From an uncultured Nocardioidaceae bacterium (lineage in GTDB: Bacteria > Actinomycetota > Actinomycetes > Propionibacteriales > Nocardioidaceae), in contig CADCUJ010000050.1 in the NCBI GenBank assembly GCA_902805855.1, forward strand, positions 1 to 32,163: DNA of 32,163 bases, in the 5' to 3' direction. The notes below the pieces were generated by a model. It saw only the letters and a program-made list of their open reading frames with translations, ran no database searches and was not told the origin of the DNA. This document shows, in pieces, positions 8,030-17,406 of this stretch (within the stretch, counting starts at the first letter, position 1; every line of letters starts with the position of its first letter). A program made the translations under genes and the position numbers.

Positions 8030-8556
8030 GGCTCCTGGACGAGCTCAGCCGGCTCGGCGGCCAGCAGCTGATGCTCCGGGCGCTGGTGCTGCTCGCCCCG
8101 CTGCTCGCAGCCACCGCCGAGCAGCGTGCGGGAGCCACCGTCTCGGTGTGGTACCTGGCGTCGCTGGTGCTGGCCTCGCTGGTCGCCGCGCTGCTGCCGG
8201 ACTCGCACGCCGGGCTGCTCGTCGTGCTGCTGGTCGGCGGGCACTGGCTCACCTCCTCCGGCCAGTCGCTCAGCCTCTGGGTGCTGTGCATCGCCCTCGC
8301 CCTGGCGCTGTTCCACGTGGCCGGCCTGCTGGCCTCCTACGGTCCGCCCTCCGTCGTACTCGAGCCAGAGCTGCTGCGGTTCTGGCTCCGTCGCTACGCC
8401 GTGTGCGCAGCGGTGACCGCGTTGGTGTGGCTGGTCGCCCGGGTGTCGACGGGGCTCTCGCTGTCCGGGAGTGCGCTGGTGTTCGGCGCCGGCCTGCTCG
8501 TCGTCGCCGGATGGTCGGTGCTGCTGTCCCGGCTGGTCGCCGGACCCACTCGATAG
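8026..8556 (+). CDS. Polytopic membrane protein, last gene of MoxR operon
   Basis: 176 aa, very hydrophobic, with about five transmembrane helices: near residues 16-30, 40-58, 63-75, 82-102 and 125-170, the last a pair. No family recognised. ATG 8026 overlaps the DUF58 stop (ATGA). In relatives of this operon the corresponding place may be taken by a transglutaminase-like membrane protein, but no Cys-His-Asp triad is seen here, so this may be only a membrane partner. It ends 9 bases before the alkyltransferase-like gene. Confidence 0.75.
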   Translation: MRLLDELSRLGGQQLMLRALVLLAPLLAATAEQRAGATVSVWYLASLVLASLVAALLPDSHAGLLVVLLVGGHWLTSSGQSLSLWVLCIALALALFHVAGLLASYGPPSVVLEPELLRFWLRRYAVCAAVTALVWLVARVSTGLSLSGSALVFGAGLLVVAGWSVLLSRLVAGPTR

Positions 8557-8559
8557 CGT
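8554..8559 (+). promoter_or_regulatory. Putative -10 element (TAGCGT) for the alkyltransferase-like/adnAB unit
   Basis: TAGCGT overlaps the upstream stop codon and ends six bases before the GTG at 8566, the leaderless pattern seen repeatedly in this window. No clear -35. Confidence 0.42.
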
Positions 8560-8565
8560 TGCCGC

Positions 8566-8901
8566 GTGGCGCCGGAGGAGTACGTCGAGCGGGTGCTCTG
8601 CCTGGTCGAGCAGATCCCGGCCGGACGGGTGACGACGTACGGTGCGATCGCCGAGGTCGTCGGGTACGCAGGCCCACGGCAGGTGGGGCGGGTGATGTCG
8701 ACGTACGGAGGACCGGTCCCCTGGTGGCGGGTCGTGCGCGCCGACGGCGGGCTGCCGCTGTGCCACGACGGCGTGGCTCGTGCCAGGCACCTCGACGAGG
8801 GCACTCCGCTCCTGCGGTCCGGAGCGGTGGACATGACGCGAGCGATGTGGTGGCCGCAGGACCAGGACCCCGGTCTCGCCGGCACTGTCGGTGACCCTTG
8901 A
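8566..8901 (+). CDS. Alkyltransferase-like (ATL) DNA-binding protein
   Basis: 111 aa, equivalent to the DNA-binding domain of O6-methylguanine-DNA methyltransferase: GRVTTYGAIAEVVG recognition helix region and Arg38, aligned with the flipping arginine finger. The catalytic PCHR motif is replaced by PWWR (52-55): Trp stands where the methyl-accepting Cys should be. ATL proteins bind O6-alkylguanine, bend DNA and hand the lesion to nucleotide excision repair instead of repairing it. GTG 8566 gives the full fold. It is directly upstream of adnA in the same orientation (14 bases to the chosen start), so likely co-expressed with the recombination nuclease. Confidence 0.88.
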   Translation: MAPEEYVERVLCLVEQIPAGRVTTYGAIAEVVGYAGPRQVGRVMSTYGGPVPWWRVVRADGGLPLCHDGVARARHLDEGTPLLRSGAVDMTRAMWWPQDQDPGLAGTVGDP

Positions 8902-8914
8902 TGGAATGGGTGGC

Positions 8915-11900
8915 ATGACCCGGCACGTGCTGAGCTACCGGTCCGCGGTGAGGTCGGTGCCACCCGAGCTCGACGAGGCGCAGCGCTCCGTTGTCGAGCA
9001 CCCAGGTGGTCCGCTGCTCGTGCTGGCCGGGCCAGGCACGGGCAAGACGACGACGTTGGTGGAGGCGATCGTCGATCGGGTCGAGCAGCGGGGCGCCGCA
9101 CCGGAGTCCCTGCTCGCGCTCACGTTCAGTCGCAAGGCCGCCGAGCAGCTGAGGGACCGGGTGACGTCCCGCCTGGGCAGGACGATGGCGACCACGCTCA
9201 GCTCGACCTTCCACTCCTTCGCCTACGGACTGGTCCGCAGGTACTCACCTGCGGACGCCTACACCGAGCCGCTCCGCCTGCTGTCGGCCCCGGAGCAGGA
9301 CGTCGTGCTCCAGCAGCTGCTGACCGGTCACGAGGAGGCGGTGACCTGGCCGGTCGACCTCGCCCGGGCCGTGGGCACCCGTGGCTTCGCCCGCGAGGTG
9401 CAGGCGGTGCTCTCCCGGGCCCGGGAGAAGGGTCTGGAGCCCGGACAGCTGGAGAAGATCGCCGAGGCCGACGGCAGCCCCGAGCTGATGGCGGCCGCGC
9501 GGTTCATGCAGCAGTACCTCGACGTGCTGGGCTTCGAGAACGCGATCGACTACCCCGAGCTGATCCATCGGGCGGTGCTGCTGGCCGAGCAGCCGTCGAT
9601 CCGCGCCGAGCTGCGACGAGAGGTCCGTCACGTCTTCGTCGACGAGTACCAAGACACCGACCGGAGCCAGGTCCGGCTGCTGCAGGCGCTCGCCGGCGAC
9701 GGCCGGGACCTGGTCGTCGTGGGCGACCCGGACCAGTCGATCTACGGCTTCCGGGGCGCCGACCTCCGGGGGATCCTCGACTTCCCCACCGACTTCCCTC
9801 GGGTCGACGGCACTCCCGCGGAGGTCGTCGCACTGACCAGTACCCGCCGGTTCGGCCCGAGGCTGCTGTCGGCCACGCAGCGCGTGGCCTCGTCGATCGG
9901 GCTGACCGGCTCGATCCCGCTCGACTCGTTCGCGCTGTTCCGGTCGCCGACGTCCTCGGCCGGCGAGCACGGTCCAGGACGGGTCGAGGTGCGCACCTAC
10001 GACACAGCCCGGGCCGAGAGCGAGCACATCGCCGACGCCCTGCGCAGGGCGCATCTCGAGGACGGCATCTCGTGGTCGCAGATGGCGGTGCTGGTCCGCT
10101 CCGGGCGTGCCTCCATCCCCTCGCTGCGTCGCTCGCTCGTAGCGGCGGGAGTGCCGGTCGAGGTGGCCAGCGACGACACGCCGCTGGTGCGGGAGCCCGC
10201 TGTGCTGCCGCTGCTCGACGCGCTCGCAGTCGTCGTGCACAGCGCGGTCGAGGACCCCCAGCACCCCGACTACGTCGGTGTGGACCGAGCCGCCGCCATG
10301 CTGGCCTCGCCGCTGGTCGGACTGGACGCCACCGACGTGCGCGCGCTGGCGCGGCAGCTGCGCACGCGGGAGAAGGAGAGCACCGACCGGCCGTTGACCT
10401 CCCCAGAGCTCCTCCGCCGGGCGCTGCTCGACCCGGACCGGTTGGCCGACCTGCCTGGTCGCGGGGCCAGACGAGTCGCCCGGCTCGGTGAACTCCTGCG
10501 CCGGGCGCGCAGGATCCTGGAGGCCGACGGCACGGCTGAGGAGGTGCTCTGGGCGCTCTGGTCCGGGACCGACTGGTCGACCCGGCTCAGAGCAGGGGTG
10601 CAGGCAGGAGGCATCGCTGCCCGCCTGGCCCACCGCGACCTCGACGCCGTGTGCGCCTTGTTCGACGTCGCCGCCCGCGCCGAGGAGCAGCGCGGCCACA
10701 CCAGCGTCGCCAGCTTCCTCGCCATGCTCACCGCCCAGCAGATCCCGGCCGACACGCTCTCCGAGCAGGGCGTGCGCGGCGACGCGGTCCGGTTGCTGAC
10801 CGCGCACCGCGCCAAGGGCCTGGAGTGGCTGGTCACCGTCGTCGCCGGCGTCCAGGAAGGAAGCTGGCCCGACCTCCGCCGCCGCGGCTCGCTGCTGCAG
10901 CCGGACCGGATCGGCACGGACGGCCTCCTCCCGGTCCCCACCGCGGCGGCGTTGCTCGCCGAGGAGCGACGACTGTTCTACGTCGCCTGCACCCGGGCAC
11001 GGCAGCGCCTGCTGGTCACCGCCGTGCGCTCTCCCGAGGACGACGGCGAGCAGCCGTCCCGGTTCGTCGAGGAGCTCGGGGCCGTGCCGGTGTTCGTGCA
11101 GGGACGGCCCCCGCGGCCGCTGTCCCTCCAGGGGCTGGTCGCCGAGCTGCGTCGCACGGCGGCCGATCCGCGCTGCTCGGAGCCGCTTCGGACCGCGGCC
11201 GCGCGGCGGCTTGCCCGCCTTGCCCTCGCCCGGACCGGGAGTCCCGCGGACGGCGGCGGTCGTGCGCCAGTGCCGCAGGCCGATCCGAGCACCTGGTGGG
11301 GCACTCGCGCCGCCAGCCACTCGACCACCCCGGTGCAGGCGGCGGACGAACCCGTGGTCGTGTCTGCCAGCACCCTGGACGGGCTGCTCACCTGCCCGGC
11401 CTGGTGGTTCCTGCGTCAGGAGGCCGGTGGTCAGGAGGTCACCACCGCAAAGCAGGGGTTCGGGTCCGTGGTCCACGCGATCGCCGACCGGGTGGCGCGC
11501 GGCGAGCTGGAGTCCTCAGCCGACCTGATGCCCTACGTCGACCAGGTCTGGGGCCGGATGGTCTTCCGCACGCCGTGGGCCGAGGGGCGAGAACGCAAGG
11601 CGGTGGCGGCCGCGCTGGACCGGTTCGTGGCCTGGCACAACCGGCCGGGGGCGCGTGTCGTGATCGGCACCGAGGAGCGGCTGTCGTGCGAGGTCTCCCT
11701 CCCCGACGGCACCGTGGTCCGGCTCCACGGCTACGCCGACCGGCTCGAGCTCGACGAGGACGGGCGCGTCGTGGTCGTCGACCTCAAGACCGGGAAGTAC
11801 CCGCCGACGGCCGCGGAGGTCACCACGCACCCTCAGCTCGGTCTCTACCAGCTGGCGGTCGACAACGGCGCTGCCGACGAGAGCGCGGGGAGTCCGGTCG

Positions 11901-12136
11901 CGTCCGGTGGCGCCGAGCTGGTCCACCTCCGACACGGTGAGGGTGTCCCCAAGGTCCAGTCGCAGCCGCCGCAGAGCCCGGACGAGGACGGCCTGTCCCA
12001 GGTGGAGCGCCAGCTGCTGCAGGTGGTCGCGACGCTGCGCGAGGAGGAGTTCGTGGCGCGCCCGGGCACGCACTGCCGGAACTGCTCGTTCCACTCGATC
12101 TGCCCGACCAAGACCTCCGGCACGGTGCTGACATGA
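8915..12136 (+). CDS. adnA: AdnA-type ATP-dependent helicase-nuclease subunit
   Basis: About 1073 aa: a UvrD/Rep-type superfamily 1 motor plus a C-terminal RecB-like nuclease. Motifs: Walker A GPGTGKT (39-45), DEYQD (243-247), GDPDQSIYGFRG, motif V AHRAKGLEW, motif VI VACTRARQRL. The nuclease has DLKTG (Asp956, Lys958) and QLGLYQLA. A 4Fe-4S cluster is indicated by Cys827 plus Cys1054, Cys1057 and Cys1063, the AddB/AdnA arrangement. AdnAB resects double-strand breaks in actinobacteria. Possible starts are GTG 8891, ATG 8906 and ATG 8915; 8915 is preferred because it avoids overlapping the previous gene, though no ribosome site is clear. The stop overlaps adnB by four bases. Confidence 0.9.
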   Translation: MTRHVLSYRSAVRSVPPELDEAQRSVVEHPGGPLLVLAGPGTGKTTTLVEAIVDRVEQRGAAPESLLALTFSRKAAEQLRDRVTSRLGRTMATTLSSTFHSFAYGLVRRYSPADAYTEPLRLLSAPEQDVVLQQLLTGHEEAVTWPVDLARAVGTRGFAREVQAVLSRAREKGLEPGQLEKIAEADGSPELMAAARFMQQYLDVLGFENAIDYPELIHRAVLLAEQPSIRAELRREVRHVFVDEYQDTDRSQVRLLQALAGDGRDLVVVGDPDQSIYGFRGADLRGILDFPTDFPRVDGTPAEVVALTSTRRFGPRLLSATQRVASSIGLTGSIPLDSFALFRSPTSSAGEHGPGRVEVRTYDTARAESEHIADALRRAHLEDGISWSQMAVLVRSGRASIPSLRRSLVAAGVPVEVASDDTPLVREPAVLPLLDALAVVVHSAVEDPQHPDYVGVDRAAAMLASPLVGLDATDVRALARQLRTREKESTDRPLTSPELLRRALLDPDRLADLPGRGARRVARLGELLRRARRILEADGTAEEVLWALWSGTDWSTRLRAGVQAGGIAARLAHRDLDAVCALFDVAARAEEQRGHTSVASFLAMLTAQQIPADTLSEQGVRGDAVRLLTAHRAKGLEWLVTVVAGVQEGSWPDLRRRGSLLQPDRIGTDGLLPVPTAAALLAEERRLFYVACTRARQRLLVTAVRSPEDDGEQPSRFVEELGAVPVFVQGRPPRPLSLQGLVAELRRTAADPRCSEPLRTAAARRLARLALARTGSPADGGGRAPVPQADPSTWWGTRAASHSTTPVQAADEPVVVSASTLDGLLTCPAWWFLRQEAGGQEVTTAKQGFGSVVHAIADRVARGELESSADLMPYVDQVWGRMVFRTPWAEGRERKAVAAALDRFVAWHNRPGARVVIGTEERLSCEVSLPDGTVVRLHGYADRLELDEDGRVVVVDLKTGKYPPTAAEVTTHPQLGLYQLAVDNGAADESAGSPVASGGAELVHLRHGEGVPKVQSQPPQSPDEDGLSQVERQLLQVVATLREEEFVARPGTHCRNCSFHSICPTKTSGTVLT

Positions 12137-15100
12137 GCGCGGTCACTGGGATGCGCATCGACACCCCGGAGCAGCTGCGTGAGCTGATGCGCACCGACTT
12201 CACCTGGAGCCCTCCGCAGTTCGACGCGATCACGGCGCCGCTGACCCCGGCAGTGATCGTCGCCGGAGCCGGGTCCGGCAAGACCAGCGTGATGGCCGCC
12301 CGGGTCGTGTGGCTGGTCGCCACCGGCCAGGTGTCCGCCGACCAGGTGCTCGGTCTGACCTTCACCACGAAGGCCACCAACGAGCTGGGCCGCCGGATCC
12401 GCAACGCACTGCGTGAAGCCGGCCTGGTCGCCCCGCCCGGAGACGAGGGGGAGGTCCAGGAGCCGACGGTCGCCACCTACCACTCCTACGCCGCCGGGCT
12501 GCTCACGGGGTACGGCCTGCGCATCGGGCACGAGCCCGAGACCCGGCTGGTCGCCGACGCCTCGCGCTACCAGCTCGCGGCGCGGGCGGTGGCGCGTTAC
12601 CACCAGCCGATCGAGCACCTGACCGACCATCCCGAGACCGCGATCAAGAACCTGCTGGCGCTCGACGCGGCGATGACCGAGCACCTGGTGTCGCCGGCGG
12701 AGGTGCGTTCCTACGACGCGACCCAGCGACCGCTCTTCGTCGCCGGGATGGCGGGCGAGCACCGCAAGAGCTACCGGGACAGGAACGAGAAGGCGATCAG
12801 TGCGATCGACCGTCGCGCCGAGCTGCTGGACCTGGTCGAGGCCTACCGCCGGCTCAAGAGCGACCTCTCCTTGATGGACTTCGCCGACCAGATAGCGCTC
12901 GCGGCGGAGCTCGCCCGGGACTGCCCCGAGGTGGGTGCGGCCGAGCGGGAGCACTTCCGGGTCGTCCTGCTCGACGAGTACCAGGACACCTCCGTCGCCC
13001 AGGCGCTGATGCTGAAGCGGCTGTTCTCCGGTCCGGATCCTGCACACGGACTCGGGCATCCGGTCACCGCGGTGGGGGACCCGAACCAGGCCATCTACGG
13101 ATGGCGAGGCGCCTCGGTCTCCAACATCCTCAACTTCACCGCCGACTTCCCGGGTGCGACGAGCGGTCCGGCGTCGTACCCACTGAGCGTGAACCGCCGA
13201 TCCGACACCCGGATCCTGGAGACCGCGAACCACCTGGCCGCCGAGCTGTACCGCAAGCACCCCTGGCTGGAGCCGCTGAAGCCAGCCGAGAGTGCGGAAG
13301 CCGGCACCGTGCGGACCGCGCTCCACGCCACCTACGACGACGAGCTCGACTGGCTGCCGGACCAGGTGATCGACTTCCGCAGCTCGATGGTCGAGCCGGC
13401 GTGGCGGGAGATCGGTGTGCTGACCCGCGATAACGCCCACGCCGCCGACGTGTTCGACGCCCTGACCAGCCGGGAGATCCCGGTCGAGATCGTCGGTCTC
13501 AAGGGGCTGCTGCGGCTGCCCGAGGTCGCCGAGGTGGTGGCCACGCTGACCCTGCTCCAGGACGTCACCGCCAACGCAGCGCTGCTGACCCTGCTGACCG
13601 GCCCGCGCTGGGCGATCGGCCCACGCGACCTGGCCCTGCTCGGCGCTCGGGCCAAGCACCTCGCCCTGCGGCTGGGGACTGGCCGTGGAGCCCCCCGGCC
13701 GAGCGTCGAGGAGGAGCTCGCTGCGGCGGTGGAGGGAGCCGACCCCACCGAGATCGCCTCGCTCAGCGACGCCCTCGACGACCCGGGGAGCGCCGACTAC
13801 TCCGCCGAGGCGCGGGAGCGGTTCGGCCTGCTCGCCCAGGAGCTGCGGCAGCTGCGCGCAGCGGTGGGCGAGCCACTGCTCGAGCTGGTCCGCCGGATCA
13901 TCGACACCACCGGCATCGACGTCGAGCTGGCCTCCTCGGTCAGCCCCGCCGCGGCTGCCCGCCGGGACAACCTGGACCTGTTCGTCAAGGCGGTCGCCGA
14001 GTTCCAGGCCGTCGACGGGTCGGTCACGCTGCCGGCACTGTTGGCCTGGCTGGAGGCCGAGGACGAGTTCGGCAACGGTCTCGACGTGGCGACCCCGACG
14101 CAGGCGGACTCGGTCAAGCTGCTCACCGTGCACCGGGCCAAGGGGCTGGAGTGGGACGCGGTCTTTCTCGTCGGCGTCGCCGAGCGCAAGTTCCCCTCGA
14201 ACCGCTCGCGCAGCAAGTGGGTGACCAGCCCGGACGTGCTGCCCACCGACCTCCGAGGCGACCGGGACGACCTGCCCCGGCTACGCGGACACACCCCGCA
14301 GGACCTGCAGCGGCTCAACGAGGAGGCCAAGACCCACGAGGCCGAGGAGGAGCTCCGGCTCGGGTACGTCGCGTGGACCCGCGCGCGGCACCAGCTGGTG
14401 GTCTCCTCGTACTGCTGGATCGCGACCAACAAGACGCCGGCGGGTCCCTCGCAGTTCGCCCAGCGCACCAAGGAGGCGATGGCCGGCTGGGGAGGCCAGC
14501 CGGAGCTGTGGTGTGAGCAGCCGGAGAAGGGGGCGACCAGCCCTTACGCAGAGCGCGATATCGACCAGGCCTGGCCGATCAGCCTGCGCACCCCGGAGGC
14601 CGCCCGACGGGTGGAGGCGGCGGCCCGGGTGCAGGACGCCGTCGAGGAGCTGCGCTCCGGTGCCGTCGTCGAGGACGTCGGCCTCGACCTGGTCGAGCTC
14701 CAACGTGTCCAGGAGTGGGACGACGAGCTGTCCCGGCTGCTCGAGGAGGCCGACCGGGACAGCGCTGCCCAGGTCGAGGTGCCGCTGCCCGCCAGCCTGT
14801 CAGCGACCTCGCTCGCCCGGCTCCGAGACGACCCGGACCGGTTCGCCGCCGAGCTCGCCCGGCCGATGCCGCGCCAGCCGTCACCCGCGGCACGCTTCGG
14901 GACCAGGTTCCACGCCTGGGTCGAGGCACGCTTCGGCCAGCAGCAGCTGGTCGACCTCGACGAGCTGCCCGGGCGGGGCGACGCCGAGATCGACGACGAG
15001 AGCGACCTGCGGGAGCTGATCGAGAGGTTCACCGCCGGACCGTTCGCCGAGCGCACCCCGATCGCCGTCGAGCCGCCGTTCGCGCTGGTGCTCGGTGGGC

Positions 15101-15381
15101 AGGTGGTCCGCGGGCGCATCGACGCCGTCTACGAGACCGACTCGGGGTTCTTGGTGGTCGACTGGAAGACGAACCGCGAGCACAGCGCGGATCCGCTGCA
15201 GCTCGCGATCTACCGGCTGGCCTGGGCGGAGCTGCGCGGCGTCGACCCGGCCGGGGTGGAGGCGGCGTTCTACTACGTGCGCACCGGTGACCTGGACAGC
15301 TACCCGGCCGCCGAGCTGCCGGACCGGGCCGAGCTGGAGCGGCTGGTCACCAGGCCCGAGGCCGCTCAGCTGCGGAGGTAG
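12133..15381 (+). CDS. adnB: AdnB-type ATP-dependent helicase-nuclease subunit
   Basis: 1082 aa. Superfamily 1A motor with Walker A GAGSGKT (45-51), FTTKATNELGRRI (motif Ia), DEYQDTS (from 281), GDPNQAIYGWRG, VNRRSDTRI, HRAKGLEWDAVF and VAWTRARHQL. The C-terminal PD-(D/E)XK nuclease has RGRIDAVYE and VVDWKTNRE (Asp1010, Lys1012) with QLAIYRLAW. It pairs with AdnA as the lead motor of the resection complex. Unlike AdnA it has no four-Cys iron-sulfur signature. ATG 12133 overlaps the adnA stop, ensuring coupled synthesis. Its 3' end overlaps the convergent dehydrogenase gene by 16 bases. Confidence 0.9.
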   Translation: MSAVTGMRIDTPEQLRELMRTDFTWSPPQFDAITAPLTPAVIVAGAGSGKTSVMAARVVWLVATGQVSADQVLGLTFTTKATNELGRRIRNALREAGLVAPPGDEGEVQEPTVATYHSYAAGLLTGYGLRIGHEPETRLVADASRYQLAARAVARYHQPIEHLTDHPETAIKNLLALDAAMTEHLVSPAEVRSYDATQRPLFVAGMAGEHRKSYRDRNEKAISAIDRRAELLDLVEAYRRLKSDLSLMDFADQIALAAELARDCPEVGAAEREHFRVVLLDEYQDTSVAQALMLKRLFSGPDPAHGLGHPVTAVGDPNQAIYGWRGASVSNILNFTADFPGATSGPASYPLSVNRRSDTRILETANHLAAELYRKHPWLEPLKPAESAEAGTVRTALHATYDDELDWLPDQVIDFRSSMVEPAWREIGVLTRDNAHAADVFDALTSREIPVEIVGLKGLLRLPEVAEVVATLTLLQDVTANAALLTLLTGPRWAIGPRDLALLGARAKHLALRLGTGRGAPRPSVEEELAAAVEGADPTEIASLSDALDDPGSADYSAEARERFGLLAQELRQLRAAVGEPLLELVRRIIDTTGIDVELASSVSPAAAARRDNLDLFVKAVAEFQAVDGSVTLPALLAWLEAEDEFGNGLDVATPTQADSVKLLTVHRAKGLEWDAVFLVGVAERKFPSNRSRSKWVTSPDVLPTDLRGDRDDLPRLRGHTPQDLQRLNEEAKTHEAEEELRLGYVAWTRARHQLVVSSYCWIATNKTPAGPSQFAQRTKEAMAGWGGQPELWCEQPEKGATSPYAERDIDQAWPISLRTPEAARRVEAAARVQDAVEELRSGAVVEDVGLDLVELQRVQEWDDELSRLLEEADRDSAAQVEVPLPASLSATSLARLRDDPDRFAAELARPMPRQPSPAARFGTRFHAWVEARFGQQQLVDLDELPGRGDAEIDDESDLRELIERFTAGPFAERTPIAVEPPFALVLGGQVVRGRIDAVYETDSGFLVVDWKTNREHSADPLQLAIYRLAWAELRGVDPAGVEAAFYYVRTGDLDSYPAAELPDRAELERLVTRPEAAQLRR

Positions 15382-16166
15382 GACGCGCCGTTGACGTCGA
15401 TGATGGTGCCGCTGGCGAACCGGGCCGGGTCCGAGGCGAGCCAGAACACTGCCGCAGCGACCTCCTCGGGGCGGGCAACCCGGGCGAACGGCGACTGAGC
15501 GCGCACGGCGTCCCCGCCCGGCCCGTCCAGCACCTCACGTGCCATCTCGGTCTGCACGAACCCGGGGGCCACCGTGCCGACACTGATCCCGTGCGGCGCC
15601 AGGGCCAGTGCCATCGACTGGCCGAAGGCGTTCAGCGCGGCCTTGGAGGCGCCGTAGGCCGGGCAGGTCGGCTCACCGCGGAAGGCACCGCGACTGGAGA
15701 CGTTCACCACCGCACCGCCACCAGCGGCGATGAGGTGCGGCAGCACGCAGAAGGTGGCGTTCGCTGCCCCGGTGAGGTTGACCGACAGCGTCCGGGTCCA
15801 GGTGGCCTGCCAGTCGGCGTAGGAGGTGTCCATCGGCGGGTGGGGGAGGAACACCCCGGCGTTGTTGACCAGGACGCTGAGTCCGTCGAGCGCCGAGGCA
15901 GCAGTCTCGACCATGTCGCGCACCGCGTCCGGGTCCGCGAGCTCTGCTTGCACCGCCACATGACCATCGCCAGGCAGCGCGGCGACCACCTCTTCGGCGA
16001 GGTCCCTGGATCGTCCGTAGTGCACGGCGACCCGGTCCCCGGCCGCTGCGAACGTGGTGGCCACCGCCCGGCCGATCCCGCGTGAGGCGCCGGTGACCAG
16101 GACGGCCCGGCCGGCTGGGCGGCCATGGTCGGCTGCTGGGTCGGACCCGGCGACCTGGTCGGTCAT
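15366..16166 (-). CDS. Short-chain dehydrogenase/reductase (FabG-like)
   Basis: 266 aa classical SDR: cofactor loop TGASRGIG (25-32), NNAG (101-104) and the catalytic triad Ser158, Tyr171, Lys175 (YGASK), then PGFVQTEM. The residue after the first strand (HYGRSR) is basic, which suggests NADP(H). An extra N-terminal stretch of about 20 residues precedes the fold. ATG 16166 overlaps the stop of the upstream PLP-enzyme gene (ATGA), so the two are co-translated. The substrate is unknown; FabG-like 3-oxoacyl reduction or general carbonyl reduction are both possible. Confidence 0.87.
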   Translation of the reverse strand: MTDQVAGSDPAADHGRPAGRAVLVTGASRGIGRAVATTFAAAGDRVAVHYGRSRDLAEEVVAALPGDGHVAVQAELADPDAVRDMVETAASALDGLSVLVNNAGVFLPHPPMDTSYADWQATWTRTLSVNLTGAANATFCVLPHLIAAGGGAVVNVSSRGAFRGEPTCPAYGASKAALNAFGQSMALALAPHGISVGTVAPGFVQTEMAREVLDGPGGDAVRAQSPFARVARPEEVAAAVFWLASDPARFASGTIIDVNGASYLRS

Positions 16167-17362
16167 CGGGTCAGCTCTCCCACGGCCGCCAGCAGCCGGT
16201 CGACGTCGTCCTCGCTGGTGTACGGCGCCAGCCCGGCGCGGACCGCGCCGTCGTCCCCGAGGCCGATCCACCGGGATGCCTCGATGGCGTAGAAGCTGCT
16301 CGCCGGAGCGTTCACGCCCTGCTTGGCCAGGTGCTGGTAGACCTCCTCGCCGGAGTGCGCGGCGACCGAGAACAAGGCGGTCGGCGTCCGCCGCTTGGGC
16401 GACCCGTGCAGGGTCACCCGGCCGGTCTGCGCCAGCCCGTCGAGCAGACGGTTGAACAGCCGCTCCTCGTGCTCCTCGACCGCCTGCATCGACTCGACCA
16501 CCTGGTCTCGGCGCTGGTCCGCCGAGCACGCGAGCCCGGCGATGAAGTCCACCGTGGCAGTGACCCCGGCCAGCATCTCGTAGGGGAGGGTGCCGAGCTC
16601 GAAGCGCTCGGGCACCGAGTCCGCGGACGGCAGCAGCTTGTCCGGCCGGACCTCCTCGAGCCGTTCCGGCCGGCCGACGAGCAGCCCGAGGTGGGGGCCG
16701 AAGAACTTGTACGGCGAGCAGGCGAAGTAGTCGGCTCCGAGATCCTCGAAGGAGACCGCGGCGTGCGGGGTCAGGTGCACCCCGTCGACGAACACCTGGG
16801 CCCCGACCTCGTGCGCGGCCTCGACGATCGCCGGGACGTCCGGTCTGGTGCCGAGCAGGTTGGAGGCCCCGGTCACGGCGACCAGGCGGGTCCGCGGGGA
16901 CAGCTGCGCGCGCACGTCGTCCACGGAGAGCTCTGCGGTGTGCCGGTCGAAGTTCGCCCACCTGAGCGTGGCGCCGACGTGCTCGGCGGCGCTCACCCAC
17001 GGCCGGATGTTCGCGTCGTGGTCGAGCCGGGTCACCACCACCTCGTCCTCGGGTGCCCACTGCTTGGCGAGCGCCCGGGAGAGGTCGTAGGTCGCCTGGG
17101 TCATCGACCGGGCGAACACCACACCCCCCGGCTGGCAGTCGAGCAGGTCGGCTACCGCGGCGCGAGCCTCCTCGACCACGTCGTCGGCGCGCCGCTCCGC
17201 CTCGGTGACGGTGCCCCGGTTGGAGATGCCGGCGCACATCGTGCTCGCCATCGCCTCGGCGACGACGCGGGGGGTCTGGCTGCCGCCGGGCCCGTCGAAG
17301 TAGGCCACGCCGTGATGAAGCGCGGGGAAGCCGGCGCGCACCCGGTCGATGTCGAGATCCAT
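16163..17362 (-). CDS. Cysteine-desulfurase-like PLP-dependent enzyme
   Basis: About 399 aa, fold-type I aminotransferase class V. It starts RAGFPAL..VAYFDGPGGSQTP, the signature of the cysteine desulfurase-like subfamily I know as TIGR01976, rather than NifS/IscS/SufS. The PLP lysine is in SPYKFFGPHLG (Lys219 from ATG 17362); a Tyr replaces the His usually preceding this Lys in SufS/NifS. DGVHLTPH supplies the cofactor Asp. No desulfurase Cys loop was identified, so sulfur mobilisation is uncertain; a lyase or transaminase role is possible. ATG 17362 is preferred over ATG 17371 by homolog starts (MDLDIDRVR). It is first in a pair with the SDR gene. Confidence 0.85.
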   Translation of the reverse strand: MDLDIDRVRAGFPALHHGVAYFDGPGGSQTPRVVAEAMASTMCAGISNRGTVTEAERRADDVVEEARAAVADLLDCQPGGVVFARSMTQATYDLSRALAKQWAPEDEVVVTRLDHDANIRPWVSAAEHVGATLRWANFDRHTAELSVDDVRAQLSPRTRLVAVTGASNLLGTRPDVPAIVEAAHEVGAQVFVDGVHLTPHAAVSFEDLGADYFACSPYKFFGPHLGLLVGRPERLEEVRPDKLLPSADSVPERFELGTLPYEMLAGVTATVDFIAGLACSADQRRDQVVESMQAVEEHEERLFNRLLDGLAQTGRVTLHGSPKRRTPTALFSVAAHSGEEVYQHLAKQGVNAPASSFYAIEASRWIGLGDDGAVRAGLAPYTSEDDVDRLLAAVGELTR

Positions 17363-17406
17363 GCGGCCCATCCTGCCCGGGAGCGGCAGGTCTATGCGGA
17401 GCGGGC

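Noticed and set aside
9245..11476. 743-codon open frame antisense to adnA
   Set aside because: Composition (Gly/Arg/Gln/His-rich, no domain) and exact antisense position to a gene with complete helicase motifs mark it as a GC-rich shadow.
11845..14133. 762-codon open frame antisense to adnB
   Set aside because: Same reason: no domain, and it mirrors the codon bias of adnB.
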